Of a DNA stretch of 7,674 nucleotides, positions 1-7,099 are shown piece by piece (positions within the stretch are counted from its first letter, which is position 1; each line of letters opens with the position of its first letter). A program made the position numbers and the translations under genes. Source of the DNA: an uncultured Bacteroidales bacterium (GTDB lineage: Bacteria > Bacteroidota > Bacteroidia > Bacteroidales > ML635J-15); the NCBI GenBank assembly GCA_905233405.1, contig CAJOEG010000063.1, positions 1 through 7,674 on the forward strand, given 5' to 3'. Under the pieces are notes generated by a model. It ran no database searches. It saw nothing but the letters and a program-made list of their open reading frames with translations, and was not told the DNA's origin.

Positions 1-58
1 TTCCCAGCGACGAGGCAACGCCGCCAGTTACGAAGATGTATTTTGTTTCTGTTGCCAT
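1..58 (-). CDS. pyrG: CTP synthase, N-terminal fragment (cut by window edge)
   Basis: Only the first 19 codons are visible, reading MATETKYIFVTGGVASSLG. This is the characteristic N-terminus of CTP synthase, where the amidoligase domain opens with KYIFVTGGVxSSLGKG, part of the ATP/UTP-binding loop. The enzyme makes CTP from UTP, ATP and glutamine in the cytosol, the last step of de novo pyrimidine nucleotide synthesis. The ATG at 58 lies 6 nt after the stop of the TonB-dependent receptor, so the gene is probably transcribed as the last visible member of the DUF349-receptor-pyrG unit. No Shine-Dalgarno sequence is evident; the leader is A/T-rich, as is common in this phylum. The rest of the gene lies outside the window, so completeness cannot be judged. 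Confidence 0.9.
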   Translation of the reverse strand, partial: MATETKYIFVTGGVASSLG

Positions 59-64
59 AATATT

Positions 65-2386
65 TTAGAATGTAAAGTTCAACCCAAAACTTGGCATAAT
101 CGGCAATTGGTTAACGCGGTTATACTCAAGCCTATCAAAGTAAAATATATTTTGTCTGTTGTAAACGTTGGTTACGCCAAGGTTCAGTTCCAATTTCATA
201 TTATGCTCGAAGGCAAACACCTTGTTTATTGTCAAGTCAAGACGGTGGTAGTTTGGAAGCCTTCCCGTGTTAAGTTCCGAGTAGGCGACGCCCAAAGTTC
301 CGTTGTTCGACCAGTACTGCGTGTTGATTCCGCCTGTGAAGTCAACATTTTCGTACAACGCCGATGTCAGCGTGAACGGGAATCCCGAACCGTAGTTCCA
401 TCTTGCACTTGCGCTCCACGAATTATTTTTGCCGAACTTGTAGGTTGCTACGAGGTTCACGTTGTGACGGCGGTCGTAGTTAGGCGCGTATGTTTCAACG
501 CCATCGTTACGGCGCACCCAACCAAGCGAATAAACTGCCCAGACGTACCATTTTTCGGTGTCGTACTTCAGCAGGAAGTCAACGCCGTAGGCATAGCCCG
601 ATTCAACAAGGAAATCCTTCTTCTGGTAATCGGGACGGGAAGCATTTACAGAATTGTCGTCATAAATCTTGTTGCGGTTGATTGTCGTTATCTGGTCGAA
701 ATTCTTCAGATAACCTTCAACGTTGAGATTCAACGAATTGACAATATCCCATTCAAAGCCGAAAATTATATGTTCCGACTTTTGAAGTTTCGTTTTCAGA
801 ATTTCACCCTTGTAGGTGTCAGGCATACTCGGCAAGTTTCCGCTGAGGAATCCGTAGAATAGGTTCACGACATCGCGGTCGCTGTTGGCAGCAACCAAAT
901 TCTGCGAATACAAGCCTGCAGCAAGTTTCAGCCTGAATCTCTCAACAACGTTGTACTTTATGCCAAGTCGCGATTCTGGAGAAACGGAACCCATTGATGC
1001 ATAATAATGTAACCTGAATCCGGGTTCTATGACAATGCTTCCGAGATTCCACTTGTATTTTGCGAAAGCAGCAAGTTCGGTGCTGTATTCTTCCTGCGAA
1101 AGTTCGCGTCCAACAGAGTTGAAATAGTCGTAATCGGTTCCAAATCCGAGCATCTCAAGTCCCCAAGTGAAATCGTTCTTTCCCATGTGGTAGATGAAGT
1201 CCAAGCCGACGTTAAAACCGTTGATTGAACTTGCGCTCGGATAATTCTGCAATGCCTGCATCGAAATTGCATAGTTGGAGTAGGAGACGTGTGCCTTTAT
1301 CAGCATCGACGAACTTGGTGGCACTATGGAAATGTTTCCGCCAACGCCGAATGTGCGCCAATGCAAGTCGCTCAGTCCCTGATAACTGACATTGTCGTTG
1401 AAGTTAAATCCGAACAGGTTCACACGGCTTCCGCCAGGCGATGCCAACGAAAGTTTTCCATAAACATCAGTGAAGTTGAAAGGCAATCCGGCACCGTCGT
1501 TTATATACCTATATATATATTTAGACGCCTGCTCAAGATAAGATGTCTTTGCCGAAACAATGTACGACAAACTTGTCTTTCCTTCCTTGAACTTCACGAT
1601 AGGACCTTCGAGCATAAGTTTTGCACCGAAAGTGCTTGCCGAAAACTTTCCGCCGAATTTCTTTGCGTTGCCATCCTTCATAGTTATGTCCATAACCGAC
1701 GAAGACCTTCCGCCATATTCAGCATTAAATCCGCCAGTATAAACGTCGGCGTTCCTGATGATGTCGGAGTCGAAAACAGAGAATAGACCTATAGAGTGGA
1801 ACGGATTGTAGATTGTCATTCCGTCGAGAAGCACAAGGTTCTGGATATTGGAACCACCTCTGATATAAAGTTGTCCGCCTTGGTCGCCAGTGAATGTCAC
1901 GCCGGGAAGCACCTGCAGGAACTGGGCAATATCGGGTTCACCACCGACAGACGGCAACTGCTTAATCTGGGTAGGAGAGACCTTGATAATAGAAGCCCTT
2001 ACCTGAGTCATTTGCTCCTCACGTTCTGCCGAAACAACCGTTTCCTGAAGTATTACCGCCGACTTCGACATCATAAAGTTCTTTGAAACAAGTTGACCTT
2101 CCTTTGCTATGGTAAATTCTTCAGTCAAGTCGGTGTAGCCCAAGTAGGTTATTGTTACAGAGTGCGTTCCGACAGGAATTTTAGGGATGGAGAAATATCC
2201 GTTTGCATCGGTTGACGCGCCCAATGTTGTGCCGTTCACAGGAATTGACACGTTTGCAAACATACAGGGCTCGCCATTGTCCTTGTCAAGAACAAAGCCC
2301 TTCAGCGTTCCGTGCTGCGAAAAAAGCATAGTTGCGTTCGTTACAAACGCAACTATTAATATCAAGAATTTCAATGCTTTATTCAT
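65..2386 (-). CDS. TonB-dependent outer-membrane receptor with carboxypeptidase-regulatory-like domain
   Basis: This is a 773-residue outer-membrane transporter of the TonB-dependent family; its substrate is unknown. An N-terminal signal peptide (basic MNK, hydrophobic stretch about 5-22) ends near LFSQ. A carboxypeptidase-regulatory-like beta-sandwich follows at about 26-115 (GTLKGFV, STDANGYFSIPKIPVG, ITYLGY). The plug is at about 115-240 (LQETVV, LPGV, LYIRGG, VLLDGM, NAEYGGR), then a long beta-barrel ending in aromatic NFTF, the usual C-terminal barrel strand. The start was set at the ATG at 2386, because AAAGGA sits 7 nt upstream and the signal peptide then begins at the N-terminus. An upstream in-frame TTG at 2416 would place ten charged residues before it. 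No SusD-like partner is present, so a SusC-type glycan role is not supported. The start overlaps the DUF349 stop by 8 nt, suggesting translational coupling, and pyrG follows after 6 nt. Confidence 0.93.
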   Translation of the reverse strand: MNKALKFLILIVAFVTNATMLFSQHGTLKGFVLDKDNGEPCMFANVSIPVNGTTLGASTDANGYFSIPKIPVGTHSVTITYLGYTDLTEEFTIAKEGQLVSKNFMMSKSAVILQETVVSAEREEQMTQVRASIIKVSPTQIKQLPSVGGEPDIAQFLQVLPGVTFTGDQGGQLYIRGGSNIQNLVLLDGMTIYNPFHSIGLFSVFDSDIIRNADVYTGGFNAEYGGRSSSVMDITMKDGNAKKFGGKFSASTFGAKLMLEGPIVKFKEGKTSLSYIVSAKTSYLEQASKYIYRYINDGAGLPFNFTDVYGKLSLASPGGSRVNLFGFNFNDNVSYQGLSDLHWRTFGVGGNISIVPPSSSMLIKAHVSYSNYAISMQALQNYPSASSINGFNVGLDFIYHMGKNDFTWGLEMLGFGTDYDYFNSVGRELSQEEYSTELAAFAKYKWNLGSIVIEPGFRLHYYASMGSVSPESRLGIKYNVVERFRLKLAAGLYSQNLVAANSDRDVVNLFYGFLSGNLPSMPDTYKGEILKTKLQKSEHIIFGFEWDIVNSLNLNVEGYLKNFDQITTINRNKIYDDNSVNASRPDYQKKDFLVESGYAYGVDFLLKYDTEKWYVWAVYSLGWVRRNDGVETYAPNYDRRHNVNLVATYKFGKNNSWSASARWNYGSGFPFTLTSALYENVDFTGGINTQYWSNNGTLGVAYSELNTGRLPNYHRLDLTINKVFAFEHNMKLELNLGVTNVYNRQNIFYFDRLEYNRVNQLPIMPSFGLNFTF

Positions 2387-3779
2387 TGCTTGTTCCTTTA
2401 AGTTCTCTTTCTGCAATGTCTATCGCTTTTTTCTTGTCCTTCAGTACTGCAATTTCGTTTTTAATCTTCTCTATCTTCTTCTTGAACTCCTTGACAATCG
2501 AATCGGAACCACTTGAGAAGAAGCCAAGATTGTTTTCAATCTGGGCAATTTCAACAGTCAAGTCCTGAATCTTGTGCACGATTGCGCTTCTTTCTTTCTG
2601 CAATGCCGATACTTCGCCGCTTTCCTTCAACATTTCAACCTGTGTGTTGAATGCGGAAAGTTCCAAGTCATTGCGGTTCAAATTTATAGTGGAAAAAATC
2701 TTGTCAACAGCCTCCTTGAACTCCTTATATAGGCGGTCTTTGTCGGCAGAAGCCACATAGCCAATTTCGTTCCATCTTGTGCGGAATTCCTTGATTTTCT
2801 CAATATTCTGAGCCTGGTCTTCAACAGGAACGTATGCCTTGACTTCAGAAATGAGGTTTTCCTTCTTTTCAAGGTTCATCTGGTGTTCTGCCTCTATGTT
2901 TGAATAGAACTGGCTCTTTGCATCGAAGAACTTATTGCAAGCTGCGCGGAATCGTCCCCAAATCTGGTCGGAATGTTTCTTTGGAGCAGGACCGATTTCC
3001 TTCCATTTCTTCTGGAGGTCGTAGAACATTTCGGTAGTCTTCTTCCAGTCGGTGCTGTCCTGCAACGATTCGGCAGTTACGCACAGTTCGGTTTTCTTGC
3101 GGAGGTTTTCCTCCAGGTCGCTGTTCATCCTATCGAAATATTCCTTCTTGAGGTCGAAGAACTTATTGCACGAAGTTCTGAACCTTTCGTAGATTTCTGT
3201 ATTGACAGCAGTAGGAACCATACCAATGGTCTTCCACAAAGCCTGAAGTTCAAGAACTTTCTGCGAAGCCACAACCCAGTCCTTTCCGTTGGTAGGCAAA
3301 GCATCGTCGGCTACCATTGCTTCAATTCTTTCGCAAAGCAGAACCTTCTGTTCGTAGTTGGCTTCACGTTCCGACTTCTGCTTCTCGTTGTATTCCTTAA
3401 AGTTGTTGAATATCTTGGTGCGAACCTCATTGAACCTATCCCAGATTTCCTCGCGCTTGTCGTTTGGAACCGGACCTATTTCCTTCCACTCGTTGAAAAG
3501 TTCAATCGACTTGCGGTAAGCGGTAATAATGTTGGTTTCGAGCAGAAGTTCTTCCATTTTCTCGCAGAGAGCAATCTTCTGTTCGAGATTTTTCTTGTAG
3601 TCGAGTTCGCGAAGTTCACGATTAATTTTCAACAAGTTATAGTAATTGGAAACGTGCATCTGGTAATTTTCCCAAAGTTCCTTGTTCTTTTCTGCGGGAA
3701 CCATACCTATTTCGCTCCATTCCTTCTGCAATGCGCGGAAATCGTTGTATGACTGTGCGACCGATTCACTGTTGCCCAA
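2379..3779 (-). CDS. C-terminal fragment of the DUF349-repeat protein (five DUF349 repeats plus coiled coil)
   Basis: This is the portion downstream of the amber codon. The earliest usable start is a TTG at 3779, ten codons after the stop, with no convincing ribosome binding site. In the intact gene that codon would simply encode Leu. Numbered from the TTG, five DUF349 repeats carry a W-x-x-IG core at W21 (WSEIGMVP), W98 (WKEIGPVP), W182 (WKTIGMVP), W259 (WKEIGPAP) and W336 (WNEIGYVA), at intervals of 77, 84, 77 and 77 residues. Each is followed by an aromatic-rich helix such as FRxxCNKFFD and a charged helix. Residues about 393-460 form a coiled coil (ERSAIVHKIQDL, EFKKKIEKIKNEIAVLKDKKK). 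The TAA stop overlaps the start of the receptor gene. Whether this piece is translated alone is doubtful; it is better seen as the remainder of one gene. Confidence 0.6.
   Translation of the reverse strand: MGNSESVAQSYNDFRALQKEWSEIGMVPAEKNKELWENYQMHVSNYYNLLKINRELRELDYKKNLEQKIALCEKMEELLLETNIITAYRKSIELFNEWKEIGPVPNDKREEIWDRFNEVRTKIFNNFKEYNEKQKSEREANYEQKVLLCERIEAMVADDALPTNGKDWVVASQKVLELQALWKTIGMVPTAVNTEIYERFRTSCNKFFDLKKEYFDRMNSDLEENLRKKTELCVTAESLQDSTDWKKTTEMFYDLQKKWKEIGPAPKKHSDQIWGRFRAACNKFFDAKSQFYSNIEAEHQMNLEKKENLISEVKAYVPVEDQAQNIEKIKEFRTRWNEIGYVASADKDRLYKEFKEAVDKIFSTINLNRNDLELSAFNTQVEMLKESGEVSALQKERSAIVHKIQDLTVEIAQIENNLGFFSSGSDSIVKEFKKKIEKIKNEIAVLKDKKKAIDIAERELKGTSNE
2394..2399 (-). promoter_or_regulatory. 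Ribosome binding site of the TonB-dependent receptor gene
   Basis: AAAGGA on the minus strand ends 7 nt before the ATG at 2386. It lies inside the last codons of the DUF349 gene. It decides the receptor start in favour of 2386 over the TTG at 2416 and fits coupled translation of the two genes. Confidence 0.65.
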
Positions 3780-3809
3780 CTGTTTGATTTTCTCTATTAT
3801 AGCAAGTTT

Positions 3810-4340
3810 CTACTCGTAGTTCTTTTCCTTTATTTCTTCCTGACGGCGCATACGTTCTTCACGTTGCTTGCGGTAGTCTTCCATAAGTTCCTTGAAGTAG
3901 TCTTCTGTTGGATCCTTAGGCATCTCTATTTCAACGCCTTCGCCTGCCTTTTCTCGCAGTTCGCGTTTGAGGGTTTCGTGGTCCTCGCGCTGTCTTTCAT
4001 AATACAGTTTGCGGAGAATGTCAATTTCCTTCTTGCAGTCTTCCTTCTCTGAATCGTGTACATAGTAACGGATTTTCTCAAGGATTTCCTCCTTGTTAAG
4101 ACCTGCAAAATCTGCTTCAGTAACTTCAGGTTCCTTTACTTCGGGCAGAGCTTCAACTGTAGGTTCTTGCTCAGGTACGACTTCCTGTGGCACATCGGCT
4201 ACTGGTTCTGCAACCGGTTCTTCAAAATTTGGTTCAGCATCCTGTGCTACCTGTTCAACTTCAGAAACAACCTGTGTTTCAATGTTTTCATTCTCGATAG
4301 AGTTCTCAATAGAGTTCTCGGTGTTTAATAATTCGTCCAT
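3810..4340 (-). CDS. N-terminal fragment of the DUF349-repeat protein (176 aa, ends at the amber codon)
   Basis: If the TAG is read as a stop, this is the product made from the normal start. Residues 1-80 are highly acidic and rich in Glu, Val and Pro, with repeats such as EEPVAEPVADV and a duplicated SIEN; this stretch is probably disordered. Residues about 80-130 (GLNKEEILEKI, KKEIDILRKLYYERQ) form a predicted helical segment typical of the N-terminal part of Bacteroidetes DUF349 proteins. Residues about 145-176 are a charged helix (DYRKQREERMRRQEEIKEKNYE would continue into the first DUF349 repeat). No DUF349 core motif is left in this piece, so on its own it would lack the repeat domains. 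There is no signal peptide, so it is likely cytosolic. Confidence 0.55.
   Translation of the reverse strand: MDELLNTENSIENSIENENIETQVVSEVEQVAQDAEPNFEEPVAEPVADVPQEVVPEQEPTVEALPEVKEPEVTEADFAGLNKEEILEKIRYYVHDSEKEDCKKEIDILRKLYYERQREDHETLKRELREKAGEGVEIEMPKDPTEDYFKELMEDYRKQREERMRRQEEIKEKNYE
4297..4319. repeat. Short 12-bp-period tandem duplication in the DUF349 gene
   Basis: The unit ATAGAGTTCTC occurs at 4297-4307 and again at 4309-4319. It encodes the duplicated SIEN tetrapeptide (residues 10-17) in the acidic N-terminus. The duplication is in frame, so it only lengthens a disordered segment. Confidence 0.7.
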
Positions 4341-4613
4341 AAATAGAATAATTAAGTGTGTATTAAATTATAATGTCAACCGTAAAAAACGGCTGAAGAG
4401 TAAAAATTCCCATTTTATGGCATACAAAAGGGGAGACGACTGCAAATCGCCACGCATTGCACTGTTTTTCAACAATTTCAACCTTGCTACACATCCCTTC
4501 TGCAAGCAATTTTAATTATAAACTCAAATTCAATTTTAAAAATGCGAAGGTAACTAATATTGTGGGATTGACAAAGAAATATTCCCGATTTAATTTATGA
4601 ACAATGCTTTTTT

Positions 4614-4633
4614 TTCCTTTTGGAATAAAGGAA
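4614..4633. repeat. Perfect 7-bp inverted repeat over the -33 box
   Basis: TTCCTTT (4614-4620) and AAAGGAA (4627-4633) form a perfect inverted repeat with a 6-nt centre, TGGAAT. It overlaps the TTTG box of the promoter, a position where a repressor operator could lie. A binding protein is not suggested by anything else in the window, so the regulatory role is only a possibility. Confidence 0.4.
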
Positions 4634-4648
4634 TATGTTATATCTTTG
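4619..4648 (+). promoter_or_regulatory. Bacteroidetes-type promoter for the DUF721-hutI unit
   Basis: TTTG at 4619-4622 and TATCTTTG at 4641-4648 match the -33 (TTTG) and -7 (TAnnTTTG) elements known for the primary sigma factor of Bacteroidetes. They are separated by 18 bp, close to the usual 19-21. The expected transcription start would leave a leader of only about 10-18 nt before the ATG at 4670. The match was made by eye. Confidence 0.65.
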
Positions 4649-4669
4649 CAACCCTTAAAGAAATGTTAA

Positions 4670-4963
4670 ATGGACAGGCAGGGAAACGAACAAGTTGGCT
4701 CATTGTTGTCGGCAGTAATTGCTTCTAATCCTAAGTTTGCAGAAAACTATTGCAAATACAAGATTAAGTCGCAATGGCGTGATATTTCGGGCGAATACGT
4801 TGCAAATGCCACCGAGGACATTTCGTTTGAAGGGCGTAAAATGTTTGTGAAGGTGAAGTCGTCCATAATAAGGAGCGAAATGCTACAGATTCGCAGACAG
4901 TTGATTTACCGCATAAACCAGACGGTAGGTGCAAATATAATTGACGAATTGATTGTAAGATAA
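4670..4963 (+). CDS. DUF721 (DciA-like) domain protein
   Basis: This small 97-residue cytosolic protein consists almost entirely of one DUF721 domain. Recognisable parts are the N-terminal helix with GSLLSAVIASNP, the core QWRDISGEYVANATEDISFEGRKM with the conserved W and G/VA...T pattern, FVKVKSSIIRSEMLQIRRQL, and the ending INQTVGANIIDELIVR. The family includes DciA, the ancestral loader or operator of the replicative DnaB helicase in many bacteria. Short stand-alone DUF721 proteins are usual in Bacteroidetes, but whether they do the same job is less certain. The ATG at 4670 is well placed just after the promoter. It is the first gene of its unit, with hutI starting 10 nt after its stop. 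Length and motifs look complete. Confidence 0.85.
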   Translation: MDRQGNEQVGSLLSAVIASNPKFAENYCKYKIKSQWRDISGEYVANATEDISFEGRKMFVKVKSSIIRSEMLQIRRQLIYRINQTVGANIIDELIVR

Positions 4964-4973
4964 CATAATAGAA

Positions 4974-6224
4974 ATGAAAACTTTAATACGCAACATAAAA
5001 GAGCTCGTCAACGTTGACGAAAGTGGTCGCCTGATGGCAAAAGGAGAGGAGATGTCGAAACTCCAGACAATAAAGGACGCATACCTTATTATTAATGACG
5101 ACAAGATTCAATCATACGGCAAAATGTCGGATTTAAAGCCCGACTGGGACGACGACGAGGAAAAGAGCATCGAGATTGATGCAACAGGCAAGATGGTTTT
5201 CCCGTCGTTCTGCGATTCACACACGCATCTTGTTTATGCAGGAAGCCGCGAAATCGAATACAGCGACAAGATTCGTGGTCTAAGCTACGAAGAAATCGCA
5301 AAAAGGGGTGGGGGAATCCTGAATTCCGCCGAACGCCTTAGAAACACCAGCGAGGACGAACTCTACAACCAGGCAATGGAACGCATCAACGAGATAATTT
5401 CGTTCGGCACTGGCGCTGTGGAAATTAAGAGCGGTTACGGACTTGATACCGAGAGCGAACTCAAGATGTTGCGCGTAATAAAGCGTATCAAGGAAACGAC
5501 TCCGCTGATTGTACGCTCGACTTTTCTTGGCGCACACGCAACTCCATTTGAATACAAGGAAGATCCTGACGCATACGTAGATAAGATTATAAACGAAATG
5601 CTTCCGCTTGTAGCTGCCGAAGAACTGGCTGACTTTGTGGATGTGTTCTGCGACAAGGGATTTTTCACCACCGAGCAGACCGAACGCATACTTATGGCTG
5701 GAATTAAATATGGTATGAGACCGAAAATCCACGCCAACGAAATGGCAAAATCAGGAGGAATCCAAGTGGGAGTGAAGTACGACGCTCTTTCGGTTGACCA
5801 CATCGAATACACTGGGGATGAAGAAATTGCAGTTCTGAAGGATAGCGAGACTATGCCGACAATACTTCCCGGAGCAGCATTCTTCCTTAATATGCCGTAT
5901 GCACCGGCTCGCAAGATGATAGCAGCAGGTTTGCCTGTTGCAATCGCTTCCGACTACAATCCAGGCTCTTCGCCGGCAGGAAACATGAAGTTTATGATGT
6001 CGCTTGCCTGTGTAAACTACAAGATGCTTCCCGAAGAAGCAATTATTGCTGCAACTTTGAATTCCGCATACGCAATGGGTGTCAGCGACATAGCAGGAAG
6101 TATTACGGTAGGAAAGAAGGCTAATGTATTTATTACAAAGGAAATCCCGTCGATTGAATTTATGCCGTACGCATATTGCACCGACCTGATTGATACTGTA
6201 ATTCTTAACGGACAGATTTTGTAG
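4974..6224 (+). CDS. hutI: Imidazolonepropionase
   Basis: HutI hydrolyses 4-imidazolone-5-propanoate to N-formimidoyl-L-glutamate, the third step of histidine degradation, in the cytosol. The protein has 416 residues, the usual length, and the amidohydrolase (TIM-barrel) fold. Metal ligands are visible as H83 and H85 in DSHTHLVYAGSRE, H253 in KIHANE and D327 in ASDYNPGSSP. Substrate-site residues R92, H188 (GAHATP), E256 and H276 (VDHIEYT) are also present. GGGILNSAERLRN (112-124) and GAVEIKSGYGLDTESELKMLR (147-167) are further family signatures. It starts 10 nt after the DUF721 stop and is probably transcribed with it. hutH, hutU and formiminoglutamate-handling genes, which often cluster with hutI in Bacteroidetes, are not nearby. 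The TAG stop is backed by an in-frame TAA four codons later. Confidence 0.96.
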   Translation: MKTLIRNIKELVNVDESGRLMAKGEEMSKLQTIKDAYLIINDDKIQSYGKMSDLKPDWDDDEEKSIEIDATGKMVFPSFCDSHTHLVYAGSREIEYSDKIRGLSYEEIAKRGGGILNSAERLRNTSEDELYNQAMERINEIISFGTGAVEIKSGYGLDTESELKMLRVIKRIKETTPLIVRSTFLGAHATPFEYKEDPDAYVDKIINEMLPLVAAEELADFVDVFCDKGFFTTEQTERILMAGIKYGMRPKIHANEMAKSGGIQVGVKYDALSVDHIEYTGDEEIAVLKDSETMPTILPGAAFFLNMPYAPARKMIAAGLPVAIASDYNPGSSPAGNMKFMMSLACVNYKMLPEEAIIAATLNSAYAMGVSDIAGSITVGKKANVFITKEIPSIEFMPYAYCTDLIDTVILNGQIL

Positions 6225-6265
6225 AACAATAATATTTAAGAAGTTACGTTTATAATAACGAACTG

Positions 6266-7096
6266 ATGAAGATATTGTTTAGAAATAGGACTTTTGTTTT
6301 GCTGACGATTGGAATAATTTTCCTTTTGTCAGCGACATCTTGTTCCAACATAACTTCCACAAAATCATTATTTTCGGCTATAGAAAAACGTTTTGAGTGC
6401 AACTGGTTCAACAACATCAGGTATATGATTTCGGTCATAAGGTTTGATGACGACAACACAGAAAAACGCAGTACTTGCAGTGCCGAATACGTAAGGCCAT
6501 CGCAGCATATCCTAAAGACAGATATGATTAACGATGACGGCTACATTTACATTAACGATACAATCTATGCGTTTGCCGGTGGCGAAATGGTTTCGTCGCG
6601 TCCCGACATAAACGATTTGGTGCTGGTTGTTATGGACTTATACGGAATGCCTGCCAAAGATGCCATAAATCGCATAAATGATTCAGGAATAGCAAACACA
6701 TCGGAATTTTGCAGTTATACAGACACGACCAACCATAAATATTATATTGTCGGCATTGACAATTATAATGATAACACAATGAATATGAATCAGATATGGT
6801 TTGATTCAAAGACATTGTTACCAAAAATGGTTCAGCGTACCAAAAACGACGGACATATATATGCGATTACATTCGATAATTTCATCCAAGTTGGCGGCAC
6901 TGGCTGGATTCCGCAAAAAATAACATATTCGAAGGATGGCAAGGTAAAAATTGTCGAACGCATATACGACGCTGTAATTCCGATTTATGAAAAGAAAAAA
7001 TTGTCGGTCGATAATTTCTGCAGCAACGAAACCTTAAACGAAATACAACTTGACCCAAATTCAAATTTCTCGCTGAACTTTATGGTAGAACCGTAG
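6266..7096 (+). CDS. Putative outer-membrane lipoprotein with LolA-like C-terminal half
   Basis: I do not recognise a named gene. The 276-residue product starts with a basic MKILFRNR, a hydrophobic stretch (about 9-22) and SATSC, a loose Bacteroidetes lipobox with Cys26 as the likely lipidated residue. The residues after Cys26 (SNIT) lack the acidic surface-export signal known in this phylum, so a periplasm-facing anchor is more likely. Residues about 175-240 (QIWFDSKTLLPKMVQ, GHIYAITFDNF, GTGWIPQKITY, ERIYDAVIPI) resemble the curved-sheet pattern of LolA-like lipoprotein-sorting and related DUF proteins; this is judged by eye and is uncertain. The middle (GMPAKDAINRINDSG) looks helical. It begins 41 nt after hutI with no clear promoter between, so it may be co-transcribed. 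Its base composition is more A/T-rich than hutI. It ends in TAG, directly followed by repeat DNA. Confidence 0.75.
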   Translation: MKILFRNRTFVLLTIGIIFLLSATSCSNITSTKSLFSAIEKRFECNWFNNIRYMISVIRFDDDNTEKRSTCSAEYVRPSQHILKTDMINDDGYIYINDTIYAFAGGEMVSSRPDINDLVLVVMDLYGMPAKDAINRINDSGIANTSEFCSYTDTTNHKYYIVGIDNYNDNTMNMNQIWFDSKTLLPKMVQRTKNDGHIYAITFDNFIQVGGTGWIPQKITYSKDGKVKIVERIYDAVIPIYEKKKLSVDNFCSNETLNEIQLDPNSNFSLNFMVEP

Positions 7097-7099
7097 AAG

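Larger units (their letters stand above)
2379..4340 (-). pseudogene. DUF349-repeat protein gene interrupted by an in-frame TAG codon
   Basis: Read as one frame, this gene has 653 codons with a single internal stop, TAG at 3810-3812 (codon 177). Both flanks stay open (176 codons before, 476 after) in the same frame, with no indel. The join reads KEKNYE-stop-KLAIIEKIKQLG. An internal repeat of the same protein reads ANYEQKVLLCERIEAM, with CAG at the matching codon, and another has LEQKIALCEKMEE. The stop therefore looks like CAG changed to TAG by one C-to-T transition. The layout is an acidic, disordered N-terminus, a charged helical segment, five DUF349 repeats with W-x-x-IG cores, and a C-terminal coiled coil. 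The biochemical role of DUF349 proteins is not established. The gene starts at an ATG at 4340 without a clear Shine-Dalgarno sequence. It leads the transcription unit with the receptor and pyrG. A true nonsense mutation, a base-calling error, or amber suppression would all give this picture. Confidence 0.8.
4341..4669. other. Divergent intergenic region between the DUF349 and DUF721 genes
   Basis: This 329-bp stretch separates two divergently transcribed units. Its right end holds the plus-strand promoter listed separately. I see no convincing minus-strand Bacteroidetes promoter for the DUF349 gene; the nearest candidate is CAACCGTA at 4377-4384, an imperfect -7 box with no matching -33 element. 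A weak CCGT/ACGG hairpin lies at 4380-4392 and a run of eight T at 4608-4615. I recognise no RNA gene or riboswitch, and no ORF of credible length belongs to the region. Confidence 0.6.

Noticed and set aside
107..862. Long plus-strand open frame of 251 codons
   Set aside because: It lies wholly antisense to the TonB-dependent receptor barrel. Its translation shows no recognisable motif, and the minus-strand frame has clear family features.
1500..1520. TATATA-rich microsatellite inside the receptor gene
   Set aside because: It encodes an ordinary barrel segment (KYIYRYI) and is short; no sign of phase variation such as a long mononucleotide run.
2387..2416. Upstream TTG start for the receptor at 2416
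   Set aside because: It would put ten charged residues before the signal peptide. The ATG at 2386 has AAAGGA 7 nt upstream and begins directly with the signal peptide.
3810..3812. Reassigned genetic code (TAG as Gln)
   Set aside because: Two other genes in the window end naturally at TAG, and one readthrough product would run into repeat DNA. One internal TAG is better explained by mutation or error.
4377..4384. Minus-strand promoter box CAACCGTA before the DUF349 gene
   Set aside because: It departs from the TAnnTTTG consensus and no TTTG box lies at the right distance.
4341..4560. Small RNA, tRNA or riboswitch in the divergent intergenic region
   Set aside because: No cloverleaf, no long stem and no recognisable riboswitch core could be found on either strand.
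4974..5914. Antisense open frames over hutI
   Set aside because: They are shadows of a strongly conserved enzyme gene with complete active-site motifs.
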